A DNA stretch of 64,000 nucleotides from Phellopilus nigrolimitatus. Taxonomy: Eukaryota > Basidiomycota > Agaricomycetes > Hymenochaetales > Hymenochaetaceae. The notes beneath the pieces were generated by a model that saw only the letters and a program-made list of their open reading frames with translations, was not told the DNA's origin and did no database searches. The stretch lies in assembly GCA_021029095.1 (NCBI GenBank), contig JAJOHG010000007.1, positions 496,001-560,000 of the forward strand, given 5' to 3'. Position numbers and translations under genes: made by a program. Positions within the stretch are counted from its first letter, which is position 1. Every line of letters starts with the position of its first letter. Shown here in pieces: positions 1-11,599 of the stretch.

Positions 1-313
1 GCTGTCAGTGTCGAGGCCCACCACTTGTAAGTACCACCTCTACCCATTGCGGGCGGGCAGCTTTTTATCATGGCTCTGGACTGCCATTCAATTTTCTGCA
101 AATGTCTGATTTACTTCCTGCTTAGATCCATTCTGTACCTCCGAAGACTCCAGGAGCACCTTGCATCCAACTTGCCAACTTGCACCAGAACATCTTGCGA
201 ACGCGACGTCAGTCAAAACGTGCCAGAGTCAAATATAACTCGGCAGGGTCGTCGTGTCAATCCTGCTCTATATTAGCTCTTAGACTTGCACTTTCCCAGT
301 GTCTGCTTCAAGC
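1..313 (+). other. Left edge: possible end of an upstream exon plus GDP-mannose transporter leader
   Basis: A perfect splice-donor consensus (GTAAGT) lies at 27-32 and a pyrimidine-rich acceptor ends at about 125, so bases 1-26 may be the end of an exon. This could be a coding exon of a gene outside the window or a 5' UTR exon of the transporter that starts at 314. The sequence after the acceptor is open in more than one frame and I cannot choose between them. No product is assigned. Confidence 0.25.
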
Positions 314-2074
314 ATGGCAGGGTCGATAAAGCAGCACTCGCCGAGCGTCTCGTACGACCGGCTACCGGGCGTAGAGAGGGAGGAGGATGATGTTGCGGAG
401 ACTAAGAGGACGCATGCGACGAAAGTTGCCGCGCTGGACGTCTCTACGGTGTCTTCGAGTGAGTCGTTTTGCTTAGCTGGCGTGGCAATACGACTTTTGC
501 TGAACAGACTGCTATTATGTGACATATAGCGCTGCCCATCGTATGCTACTGCTTTGCGTCCATCCTGATGACTGTCGTGAACAAGGTGCAGTTTGTCCGC
601 TTTCTGTGCATGGTGACTTTTAGCCTCAAATTGCTTTCGCATTCCCGTTCAGTTTGTCGTGTCCGGCCGAGACTTCTCGATGAACTTCCTGCTGCTGACG
701 ATCCAGAGCGTGGTGTGTGTCGGGTGCGTTTTTGCCGTGAAGAAGGCGGGAGTCATCACGTTCCGCGACTTCGACATGCAGGACGCGAAGAAGTGGTTCC
801 CGATCAGCTTCCTGCTCGTCAGCGTCATCTACACCGGCTCGAAGAGCATTGTACGAATTTATCCTGCTTTGCGGTTTTCTTTTAAGCTGACCGTTCATGT
901 AGCAATTCTTGAGCATTCCGGTGTATACGATCTTCAAGAATTTAACTATAATTCTAATTGTAAGCCAGGCAAGTAGAATTTTATAGGAGGACTTGCTAAT
1001 TATTGACTGGCCAGGCTTATGGCGAGGTGATCTGGTTCGGCGGACGAGTGACGGGCCTCACCTTCATGTCCTTCGTCATAATGGTCAGTACTACGTGTCT
1101 CGCCAAACGAATCCTATTCAACCGTTGTCTTTCTTCTTCGAAGGTTATCTCCTCTGTCATCGCAGCCTGGTCCGACATCGCCAATGCTCTGGACAAGACT
1201 TGGAGCCCGCAAGACCCTGCCGCGGCCATTGGTGGGCTGCACGCCGTGCAAAGCGCGCTCACGCAGGTCAACATCGGTTATTTCTGGATGTTCTTCAACT
1301 GCATCATGTCTGCGGCCTTTGTGAGTGCTTAAAAGTGTTGGAGCTGCTCTTCCGTCTTCTGAAGCTTCTAAATCCCAATTATCAAATTGCTGGCTTTTTG
1401 TGCTTTCTACCGGGACGCGGACGCGGTGCGGCATGTAGGTGCTCTCGATGCGCAAGCGCATCAAGGTGATGGGATTCGCGGACTGGGATACGATGTTCTA
1501 CAACAACTTGCTTTCAATCCCGGTCCTGGCTGTCTTCTCGTTCCTCCTGGAGGACTGGAGCGCGGAGAACCTTAACAGGAGCTTGTGAGTCTACTTGTAT
1601 CCCATCCATTTCGTCTGATTTTCTAAGTCCTATCTAAATCCGACTTCGAAATCTACTTCTCCGTCATTGCATCGTTGTCGGATGCCCAGCCCGCCTGAAA
1701 CGCGTACCTTTTTGCTGTCTGCGATCGCATTCTCGGGCGCTGCGGCGGTGGGAATCTCGTTCACGACGGCGTGGTGCATTCGCGCGACGAGCAGCACGAC
1801 GTACAGGTGATTTCTTGCGCCTCTGTCTCAGACACACATATTCTAACGTAATTGAACCTTCAACAGCATGGTCGGCGCGCTGAACAAGCTACCCGTGGCG
1901 GCATCGGGGATGCTGTTCTTCGGGGACCCCGTCACGACAGGGAGCGTGTCCGCAGTGACAGTGGGCTTCCTGGCAGGCATCGTGTATGCTGTGGCGAAAA
2001 ACAACCAAAAGAATGCGGAGAGGACACGGAGCCAGACGGACGGGATCATACCTCTCGCGCACCGAAAGCCCTGA
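314..2074 (+). CDS. VRG4: GDP-mannose transporter (Golgi nucleotide-sugar antiporter)
   Basis: Imports GDP-mannose into the Golgi lumen in exchange for GMP and so supplies mannosylation of proteins and lipids. Nine exons close in phase: 314-458, 530-585, 653-850, 903-959, 1015-1083, 1144-1320, 1439-1584, 1690-1806 and 1867-2074, giving 390 residues, the usual family length. The hydrophilic N-terminus is followed by about ten hydrophobic segments typical of the DMT superfamily. The diagnostic GALNK motif that binds the guanine nucleotide is at about residues 325-329, in the last exon. The start is the first ATG in frame; the codon 15 bases upstream is GTG, not ATG. Introns are 52-118 bp. Family identity is firm; the name VRG4 is by homology with yeast. 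Confidence 0.93.
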
Positions 2075-2725
2075 GATTATTGCGTGTGATTTGCGGATTG
2101 TCCGGAGCGGAGTCGGGCGGATTGATGGATGTTATATAGACATAGTGTCGTCGGTGGTGTAGACGGACACTAGTAGATAGATACGGATACCTAGTCGACA
2201 TTATAGAATGCAAGTTATGCTGAATTATGTACAGAGATGAACGCTTGCCAAGGCCGGCTGAAGGCTCTAGCCACGATACGGAGCGAGTTAAGTAATGCCT
2301 TGGAACAAAATGCACAGATGCGGGGCTTGAGCTACTCACACAGACTCAGCGGGTATACTGAGATAGAGCGGGCTCAGTTCAGCGGCGGTCCGTCTTATCA
2401 CCTGCATATAATTAGCCACAAACGAGCGTGACGTCGATCGACGAGAACGCTCCCCTCCCATCCTCCTTTGTCTTTCTCCATTCATCACTCACGACAACGC
2501 CGACGGTGGCGACGGGCAAATATACTTAGAGCATCAGGGATCAGGATAGCCTCGGTACGTCAAGAACTAGCAGCTGCCCCGGAAGCTCGCGCTTACCCCG
2601 CATACATCTTACCTACATCTCCGCCGCTATACTCTTGGCTCTTGTCTCTTGCCTCTTACCTTCACCTCCTTTTTCACCTCCACCAGCACCAAAAACAACC
2701 AACCCGGATTTAAACTACTACAACC
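2075..2725 (+). promoter_or_regulatory. Intergenic leader of pyruvate carboxylase with a CT-rich tract
   Basis: Between the transporter stop and the carboxylase ATG there is no convincing coding exon. From about 2570 to 2720 the top strand becomes pyrimidine-rich with repeated CTT, CTC and CCT blocks and ends in CAACC directly before the ATG. CT-rich tracts before the start codon are common in highly expressed filamentous-fungal genes. No TATA element was clear to me. Confidence 0.4.
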
Positions 2726-5700
2726 ATGTCCGCAAGCCAGACCGCGGGTCTCCACCCGCCGCGCCTCGCGTCCATGTTCGCGACGTCCCCGAGCGCGCCG
2801 GGCACCCCCGTGCACTCCATCCAGACTATGCGCCGCAAGTCTGCAGGCCATGGCGGGCCCCTAACCAAGGTCCTCGTCGCGAATCGTGGGGTGCGTGCCG
2901 TCTCTCTCTTTTCTGCGTTGCGCCCTGCGCCGAGCGTGGCGAGGGGCGCCTGCCCCGGACCCGGATCGGAGTCGGGCAGCCCGTGCGTGCAGCTCCACGA
3001 ACATGATCGCTCATCGCGCTGTCCGCAGGAAATCGCCATCCGCGTGTTCCGCACCGCGCACGAGCTCGCGATGCACACCGTCGCGATCTACTCGTACGAG
3101 GACCGCATGTCCGCACACAGGCAGAAGGTGCGTCGTGGCGTGCCCCTTGGACGGTGGTGGCGCAGTCGCTGAGCTTTTGATTCGTGTGCGCTTCTGTGCG
3201 TGTACAGGCGGACGAGGCGTACCAGGTCGGCAAGGGCCTCACGCCCGTCGGCGCCTACCTTGCCCAGGAAGACATCATCCGCATCGCGCTCGAGCACGGC
3301 GTCGACATGATCCACCCCGGGTGCGCATGCATTCATCTAGATCAGCTCCTTCCATCCACTAACTAGCGCCCCTCTGTGATCCCCGTAGATACGGCTTCCT
3401 CGCGGAGAACGCAGAGTTCGCGCGTTTGGTCGAGCAGGCCGGCCTCGCGTTCATCGGCCCGTCGCCCGAGGTCATCGACTCGCTCGGAGACAAAACGAAG
3501 GCGCGCACTCTAGGTAAGGTCGCAGTTTCTTTTATCATAAGGCAGATTCCAACGTAATCGTGCCCGCAGCGATCAAGGTCGGTGTCCCCGTCGTGCCTGG
3601 TACACCCGGCCCCGTCGGTTCGCACACCGATGCGGACGCTTTCGTTAAAGAGTATGGCTTCCCGGGTGCGTAAAGGTCTTCAGTGCACGCGTTTATTATA
3701 CTAGAAATATCAATTTGTAGTTATTATCAAGGCCGCCATGGGAGGCGGCGGACGCGGCATGCGTGTCGTGCGCGAGGCGTCCGAGTTCGCCGATGCTTTC
3801 GAGCGCGCGGTGAGCGAGGCCAAGTCCGCATTCGGCGACGGCACGGTCTTCATCGAGCGCTTCCTCGAACGCCCGCGCCACATCGAAGTGCAGCTGCTTG
3901 CGGACGGGGAGGGCAACGTTGTGCACCTCTTCGAGCGCGACTGCTCCGTGCAGCGTCGCCACCAAAAGGTCGTCGAGGTCGCGCCCGCGATGAACCTCCC
4001 CGAGGAGGTCCGCCAGGGCATCCTCCAGGACGCGATCAAGCTTGCAAAGAGTGTGCAGTACCGCAACGCGGGCACGGCAGAGTTCTTGGTCGACCAGCTC
4101 GGTAGACATTACTTCATCGAGATTAACCCGCGCATCCAGGTCGAGCACACCATCACTGGTAAGACCGTTCATATACCATACCCCACCTTTCCCCCCACTC
4201 TCCTTATTCAATCTCGCTCACACACTCCGCAGAGGAGATCACGGGCATCGACATCGTCGCCGCGCAGATCCAGATCGCCGCGGGCGCGTCGCTCGCGCAA
4301 CTCGGGCTCACGCAGGAGGCGATCACGAAGCGCGGGTTCGCGATCCAGTGCCGCATCACGACCGAGGACCCCGCGCAGAACTTCCAGCCTGACACGGGCA
4401 AGATCGAGGTGTACCGCTCCGCAGGTGGGAACGGCGTGCGCCTCGACGCGTCCTCGGGCTTCGCGGGCGCGCAGATCACGGTGCGCGTTTTATTGTTTAC
4501 ACGTGATCGTGCACGGTCGTCCTCATGACTGACGCTGTCCTTCGCTCCTTCTTTCCTTCGGTATTATTACTGCTCGCTGTGTATTCTGGATTTTTACGGA
4601 AATTGGTTGCTGCGAGTAGCCGCACTATGACAGTTTACTGGTGAAGTGCTCTGTGAGCGGAACGACTTATGAAGTCGCCCGCCGCAAGATGTTGCGTGCT
4701 CTCGTTGAGTTCCGTATCCGGGGCGTCAAGGCAAGTGATACATTTTGCAGTATTAAACGCACTCTAATTGATCATGAATCCTTTTTTTAATTCATTTTTC
4801 TTAGACGAATATTCCCTTCTTGTTCCGTCTCCTGACTCACGATGTGTTCATTGCAGGGAAGACCTGGACGACGGTATTTATTTTATCCACAGGAGTTTTC
4901 GTTTGTGCTTTTAACTGAAGCCTTTTCACTCTAGTTCATCGACGACACTCCGGATCTCTTCAAGCTCGTGCAGAGCCAGAACCGCGCACAGAAATTGCTT
5001 GCGTACCTCGGCGACCTTGCTGTCAACGGCAGTTCGATCAAGGGTCAGCAGGTAAGGTGTCCTCCATAATTACTGAGTGTGTGGAAACTCAATTTTACGT
5101 TTATTCCATTAGGGCGAGCCCGGCCTCAAAGACGACATCGTCATCCCCAAGTTCGCAAACCGCGAGGACGAGAACGGGCCGCCGCTCGACCCGTCTGTGC
5201 CGTGCGAGGTCGGCTGGCGCAACATCATTATCGAGAAGGGGCCCGAGGCGTTCGCGAAGGCGGTGCGCGACTACCCAGGCGTGCTCATCATGGACACGAC
5301 GTGGCGCGATGCGCACCAGTCGCTGCTCGCGACACGCCTGCGCACGGTAGACATGGTCAACATCGCGAAGGAGACGAGCTGGGCGCTCGCGAACGCGTTC
5401 TCCCTCGAAATGTGGGGCGGCGCGACGTTCGACGTCGCGATGCGCTTCTTGTACGAGGACCCGTGGGAGCGCCTGGTGTGTTTTTGCTTGACTTGAAGAG
5501 TTTGGACGTTGGAGGATTGACTGTCGAAATGTTTTATAGCGTACTCTGCGCAAGCTTGTTCCGAACATTCCCTTCCAGGCTCTCGTCCGCGGTGCTAACG
5601 GTGTTGGTTACACGAGTTACCCGTAAGGCATTCCTCCTATATGTATTGTCGCATTCTGACTTAAGTCATTTCTCTAGGGACAATGCCATCTACGACTTCT

Positions 5701-7897
5701 CGAGGAAGGCTGTCGAGAACGGTACTTAACATTCGCGTCACCTGCAATTTCGACAACTGTACTGATTTTAGTAAAATAATAGGTCTCGATATCTTCCGTG
5801 TCTTCGACTCTCTGAATTACTTTGAGAATGTCAGTATAATTTCACAGAGCTTTCTCAATTTGAATTGTTCCTAACTCACCCTTTGTCATTAAAGTTGAGG
5901 TTGGGTATCGATGCCGCGAAGAAGGCCGGCGGTGTCTGTGAAGCCGTCGTCTGCTACAGTGGCGACTGCGCCGACCCGAAAAAGACGAAGTACACTCTGC
6001 AGTACTACCTCGACTTTGTCGACCAGCTCGTCGAGGAGGGTATCCACATCCTAGGCATCAAGGATATGGCCGGGTTGCTCAAGCCCGAAGCTGCCCGGAT
6101 GTGCGTTCAACAACTCTTTCTTTCTTTTCAGAGAGCAAAATTGATCATAATGTCATATCTAGGCTCATCGGTGCCATCCGCGAGAAGTACCCCGACCTCC
6201 CCATCCATGTGCACTCGCACGACACCGCCGGCATCGCGACCGCCAGCATGCTCGCGGCGGCCGCGGCCGGCGCGGACGTGGTCGACGTCGCGATCGACAG
6301 CATGTCCGGCCTGACCTCGCAGCCGTCGATGGGCGCGGTCTGCACGGCGCTCGAGCAGACGAAGCTCGGCACGGGCATCCGCTACGACGACATCCAGGCG
6401 CTGAACCTGTACTGGACGCAGGTCCGGCAGCTGTACAGCTGCTTCGAGGCGAACGTGCGCGCGTCGGACTCAAGTGTGTTCGAGCACGAGATGCCGGGCG
6501 GGCAGTACACGAACCTCATGGTTAGTTGAGCTTTTGATTTTGATTTTCGGAATTCTGCGGTTGACCTGACGGCGATTCAATAGTTCCAAGCGTCGCAACT
6601 CGGCCTTGGTACTCAGTGGTTGGAGATCAAGAAGAAGTACATCGAGGCCAATGACTTGGTATGATTTTTTTTTGTATAAATATATTGTTTCCTAAGACTT
6701 TCAACAGTGCGGTGACCTTATTAAGGTAGATATTAGTAGGGAAGTAGGGAGGGATCAAGCTAATGTTGTGTTTTGTTTAGGTTACGCCGTCGTCCAAGGT
6801 CGTCGGGGACTTCGCGCAATTCATGACTTCGAACAAGCTGTCGAAGAATGACGTGCTGGAGAGGGCCGAGCAGCTCGACTTCCCTTCCTCTGTCGTGGAA
6901 TTCTTCCAGGGTTACCTGGGTCAACCGGTCGGCGGGTTCCCCGAGCCCCTGCGGTCGAAGATTATCCGCGACAAGCCGCGCATCGACGGGAGGCCGGGAG
7001 CGACGATGGCGCCGCTGGACTTCAAGAAGATCAAGGCGGAGCTGCGCTCGAAGTACGGCAAACACATGACGGACGCGGACGTTACGTCGTACGTGATGTA
7101 CCCCAAAGTGTTCGAGGAATACCAGGGCTTCCTGCAGAAGTACGGCGACCTCAGTGTGGTGCCTACGCGCTACTTCCTTGGCAGACCGGATGTTGGCGAG
7201 GAGATGCACATTGCGTGCGTGTTTGCTTTTCTACACGTGTTTGCCGCGATTGTGATATACTAAAAATCGCCGACAGGATCGAGAAGGGAAAGACGTTGAT
7301 CCTGCGGCTGTGCGTTATCCCCCCTTCCCCCAATTATCATTGGGTTTGCTGCTTGAGCATAAACCTGAATTATGTGCACATTATACAGGATGGCCGTCGG
7401 ACCTGTCGTCGAGGGTAAGGCGACGAGGGATGTATGGATCGAGGTTAATGGCGAAGTTCGCGCAGGTAGCAGTTGAGGACAAGAACAGCGCAGTAGAGAC
7501 ATTCACCAGGGAGAAGGCGACTGTCGCTCCCGGCTCCGTCGGCGCGCCCATGTCGGGTGTCGTCGTCGAGGTCAGGGTGAAGGAGGGCCAAGAGGTAAAG
7601 AAGGGTGACGTTGTTTGTGTGCAGAGCGCCATGAAGGTCCGTATTCGGATTGTTTCCATACTTTTCCATGCGCTCGTCACCTCCAAGTTCTCATGAGTTT
7701 CCCTTTTCTTTACTCTTCTCGCAGATGGAATCCGCCGTGAGCGCCCCCGTCTCGGGTCACATCAAGCGTGTCTCAGTGCAAGAAGGTCTGTTCCTCTTTC
7801 ACAAACCCCATCAAGCAAGTTCTCTGACATCTTGTTTCCACTCCGTCCAGGCGACTCCCTCTCGCAAGGCGATCTCATTGTTGAGATCGTCCACTAG
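2726..7897 (+). CDS. PYC1: Pyruvate carboxylase
   Basis: Biotin enzyme that carboxylates pyruvate to oxaloacetate with ATP and bicarbonate, the main anaplerotic step. Twenty-three exons close in phase, giving about 1198 residues after allowing for one surplus base. Domains in order: biotin carboxylase (VLVANRGEIAIRVF near residue 50, glycine loop [21 protein letters not shown]), carboxyltransferase ([11 protein letters not shown] with metal-binding Asp), allosteric linker and C-terminal biotinyl domain. The biotin lysine lies in SAMKMES at about residue 1163, split by a phase-0 intron directly after the Lys. Exons start at 2726, 3029, 3208, 3389, 3570, 3721, 4233, 4620, 4805, 4935, 5113, 5540, 5678, 5783, 5895, 6163, 6584, 6708 (18 nt), 6781, 7277, 7389, 7725 and 7851. 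Two oddities: the intron at 4731-4804 has a GC donor, and exon 7389-7636 carries one base too many near 7465, which would stop translation if real. There is no obvious mitochondrial presequence, so it is probably cytosolic. Confidence 0.95.
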
Positions 7898-8557
7898 AAG
7901 ATGCCCTGCACCTTATTTCTTGCACTGTCTAAATTTACGAATCCGCAAGATCGGGGGAGTTGTAGGTGGAGCGAAGAATATAGTGTTGTATTATCTTGCC
8001 GCGGACCCGGCTTTCGAGTAGCCTGCTCCAGAGAAGAAGTCGTCAACCAGTGTAGCTTGTCATGATCGCAAAATATAATATTTATCTCATTCACAGCAAT
8101 TCCGTTTTGCGCCTGAGTCGTCATTCAATTGCCATACACGCGGATTTACTGCGTTCACATCCACGCTATCGCGGGAGAATCGAGTCAGCTGCTGCGTCAC
8201 CCGGCCACATGCAAAGGCCATTGGGCAAATGTAGACGCCCAGAGACGAGGGTACTTATCATTCAGGCTTGTCATCAGTGACATCTTACTCCCTTGAACTC
8301 AACCACTGTCCCTCTCCCCTCGAATCTCCCACAAGATCATTGGAGCAGATAGACGAGTAACTTAGCACAAGCCACATCCGACAGCGCGCGTGCTGATCCC
8401 AACGGCACCAAACCGTTCAAACGTAAGTATATCACAGCAAGGTTCGACTATTGCTGGACATTGATGCGCAACGCCTATCGGCGGTGGTTAGAATCATATA
8501 GGCTCGCGATCCATCTGCACTTTACTCCAGCCACACCGTGACATCCGCACCCCTACA
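7898..8557 (+). other. Intergenic region between pyruvate carboxylase and the mini biotinyl gene
   Basis: About 660 bases of 3' UTR and promoter sequence. I see no coding exon on either strand; the longest open frames are short and have no protein-like character. The 150 bases before the next ATG are relatively C/A-rich. It contains no recognisable remnant of the carboxylase body, so any duplication that produced the next gene copied only the terminal domain. Confidence 0.4.
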
Positions 8558-8839
8558 ATGGTTGAGGTCCTCGCTCCTTCGCACGGGAAAATCCGCGTGA
8601 AGGTCCCCGAAGGAAGCTACGTGAAGGAGGGCGATATCATCGCCGTGCAGGTCTCCGCGAAGGTGAGATTACCTGCACGCCGGTTTCTAGCTCTGCATAT
8701 CGGCTGAGCCTTTTTTTCGCTATCTTCGTACCTGAAGACCGAGAGCAACGTCAAGGCGCCCACAACTGGTCGTATAACCTTCATCGTCAGCGAAGCGACC
8801 CCTCTTAACGAGAAGGATCTTGTTGCAAAGATCGAATGA
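8558..8839 (+). CDS. Free-standing biotinyl/lipoyl-type (single hybrid motif) protein, 68 residues
   Basis: Two exons, 8558-8662 and 8738-8839, give a 68-residue protein that is nothing but one biotinyl-type domain. It aligns without gaps around the modified lysine to the C-terminal domain of the neighbouring pyruvate carboxylase: VQVSAKTES here against VQSAMKMES there, followed by KAPTTG against SAPVSG. The attachment lysine is kept (Lys35), but the two methionines of the AMKM biotinylation motif are not. The intron falls directly after that lysine in phase 0, exactly as in the carboxylase, while the second intron of the carboxylase domain is absent. Possible roles are a biotin-accepting carrier, a biotin-ligase decoy or an unmodified scaffold; the sequence does not decide. 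The gene ends 50 bases from the end of the convergent nitronate monooxygenase gene. Confidence 0.8.
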
Positions 8840-8888
8840 TCGCACATGGTTTAGAGGGAAGGCACTCGAGATTATTTATTATATTACA

Positions 8889-10391
8889 TCAAACACTTGT
8901 AACAGTGGTAAGAAGGGCCGATGTAGCTCGAAGACGGTCAAGCATTTCTTGATGAAGCTCTGTGACGATGTCCTGGACACCGATCGCTTCAGCACGCAAG
9001 GAAGATCCGAGTAAAGCCGGCGAGAAAGACTCACACCGGCCGGTTTGATTTCGTTCACAAGCCCAACGCCAGTGCCTGACCACACAATCATCCCGTTGGC
9101 GTCCCCCTCGCGAGTAGCCTTTTCAAATAACTGCTTCGCCTCTTCGAGGGTTTCTCCGTTTTCTATGCCAGACACGATCTGGTTCCTCAGTGCACGCCCG
9201 TCGATGCCAGCCGGCCAGCCCAGGGTCCCCCGGACCGCATCGAACACGGTAGATCGCACGGTCGACGATCCGTGCGCTGCGAGAAGCGTTGCCTTCTGAG
9301 CTGCCTTGTAGTGGGACTCCGTCGAGAGTACGAAACGCGTGCCGAGTGCGACGCCCGAAGCACCGAGTGTGAGAAGCGCTGCAACGTGTGCGCCGGTGGA
9401 AAGACCGCCTGCAGCGACGACCGGGGGACACTTAGTCCCGTGCTGGTTTCCGTCCGCGAATGCATTTAGAATTTCCGGCAATAAGGCAAGCAAGGGAGGC
9501 GCTTCACTGTGGCCATGACCGCCCGCTTCGATACCTGAAAAGAAAGAAGGCCAAAATGTGTGTGAACAACAGAAGGGAAGAAATACGGCTATTTAAGTTT
9601 CTTAGACAGGGGCTTGCAACGAAGTCGTGATGTAGGGGAAAGGGTGGTCGGAGAAGCAAAGATAAAAAAATTAGGGACCTTGTGCCACAAGGACGTCGAC
9701 GTTCCACTCCCTAACAGCTGTCTTAGCTTCTTGCGCGGAACTGACGAGAACAAATACCAGTGTTTTGTGTGGCGTCGATCTGTTGCTGTCGAACATGCGG
9801 ACCATACGAATCCATTTTCCGAGATCGTTCCCGAACGAAAACCAGACCGCGGAGACACGCGCATCCAGGGCAATGGGAAGCATCTCAAGTGTTTGAGAGC
9901 TTGGCTGGTCAAGCGTCCATCCTAAGAAACCCACGCCTATCGCCAGTGGCGGGGTCTGACAGGCGGGATTCCCGCCGTGAGTGACAGAGTCATCATGTAC
10001 GCCTCCTTTACCCTGGAGGATGGAGCGAGCTAATTCGAGCTCCTTACGAAACCCCACCACGTCTCCGTACCCTGGAGAATTCACGTTGCATACATGCGCA
10101 GGCGCATGAATAAAAGACCGAAGTCAGAAGTAAACCGAGAGCCAGGCGCAGGGGATTGAGGGGGGAAAGCGACGGCGGGCACACCTGTTCCTATGAAACC
10201 GAAGCCTCCGGCGAGGGTGACTTGTGCCGCAAGCGCGCCTCCGCTCACACCAGCCATAGCAGGTGCTATAATCGGTGTCTTGATGTCTATAAGAATCAAA
10301 TTACAAAGTCAACATTAATTATTTATGACCTCGGGCAATGCAGCATTGACTCACTCAGAAGACGAGTTATTTCAGTGTTAATCGCGTCCAT
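8889..10391 (-). CDS. Nitronate monooxygenase (2-nitropropane dioxygenase type)
   Basis: FMN-dependent enzyme of the NMO/2-nitropropane dioxygenase family, which oxidises alkyl nitronates such as propionate 3-nitronate to the carbonyl compound and nitrite. Exons (minus strand) 10391-10355, 10286-10185, 10071-9679, 9534-9035 and 8972-8889 close in phase for 371 residues. Visible landmarks: N-terminal TPIIAPAMAG, the glycine-rich GGFGFIGTGYGD, the family motif GIEAGGHGHSEAP at the start of exon 4, and VVAAGGLSTGAHVAALLTLGA forming the FMN phosphate-binding barrel strands. The last exon is chosen by splicing at a GTGAGT donor after KPAG; reading through instead gives an unrelated tail of similar length. 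The ATG lies in an ordinary context and is the first in frame. Confidence 0.88.
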
Positions 10392-10741
10392 AATCACAAG
10401 ATTGTTGACAGGTCAAGTTCAAGTTCAAGCTCCCTAGGGTGGTTTTGATAATGTTACCGTTCTCGAGATTCTTTATAGGCCGAGTTTATTCGCTGATGTG
10501 TCGGTCACCAGCAAAGTCAGCCATTGACTCACTCGCCGCTATTGACGTGGCTTTTGGAATCGACTAGTTCGCAAATTTGTAAGTATGTATCGAGCTACTG
10601 ACGTGCTCAGAATTGTCTTTTGAGCAATAACAGCCGAAAATGGCAGGTGATTATTTGGAAGTGTTTTGTCCCTTGCCACCAGCCAATCATTGAGACTCTA
10701 CTCTTTGCTCGCTGTCTGTTGTCCTTAAGCATTTTGCAATC

Positions 10742-11599
10742 ATGGTAAGCGGATCGCGCACGATGTAGGCTTTGCTGTATGCTAAATGTTGATTTTACGC
10801 TGTTCAGCCTCCTCCAAAAGCCAAGGGCGGGAAGATGCTCTCGCTCATCAACTGGCGCCTCAAAGTTACGCTCAACGATGGTCGCGCACTCACTGGCCAG
10901 ATGCTTGCTTTCGACAAGCACATGAATCTCGTCCTTGCAGACTGCGAGGAATTTCGACGTGTGAGGACGAAGAAAAAAGCTGGAGAGGAGGGCCCTGCGC
11001 CAGAGCAGGAAAAAAAGCGTGCTCTGGGATTGGTCATTCTGAGAGGAGATTTGGTCGTCAGTTTGAGCGTGGAAGGACCCCCGCCAATCATAGATGAGGA
11101 CAAGAAGACTGCAGGGGTGAGCGTTTTTCGCCTTATGATTTTAGTTTCTTGTCTTTCTTTATGCGAAGAGATGATTTGGAGATGATTTTTATTAGTGTAT
11201 ACTAACGCAATTTATTATACTTCGTCAGATTCTCCCTGGTCCTGGTCGTGGAATGCCTGCTGGACGTGGAATGGGGATGATGCCTCCAAGTGCGCTTTAA
11301 ATGTCTTTGTTGAATCGGATGGTTACTGACAAGCGTCGTTTGCGTAAACTATCCAGTGGGCGCACCTTCGTTTGCACGTCCGCCTATGCCTTTTGGCGGT
11401 CCTCCAGGCATGCCCGGACCTCCTCCTCCAGGGTTCCGTCCGCCAGGGTTTCCTCCGGGCATGCCTTTCCCTCCGCCGGGCTTTGGTGGTCCTGGTGGTC
11501 CGCCGCCTCCTGGGTAAGACCTTGCGCAAAATTTTCTCTTGTGTGATTATGGGATGAAGGCTAATACGCTCACCCGATAGATTCCAGCCTCCGCAATGA
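10742..11599 (+). CDS. SMB1: Small nuclear ribonucleoprotein Sm-B/B'
   Basis: Core spliceosomal Sm ring protein that binds the U-rich Sm site of U1, U2, U4 and U5 snRNAs. Five exons (10742-10744, 10808-11116, 11229-11289, 11357-11513, 11581-11599) give 182 residues. The Sm fold is complete: WRLKVTLNDGRALTGQMLAFD is Sm1 with the conserved Gly, the downstream LGLVILRGDLVVSL is Sm2, and LADCEEFRR with a Lys/Glu-rich loop lies between. The C-terminal third is rich in PPG, GMP and GRG repeats, as in SmB/B' tails. The first coding exon is only the ATG codon, followed directly by GTAAGC. The family fit leaves no real doubt. Confidence 0.93.
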
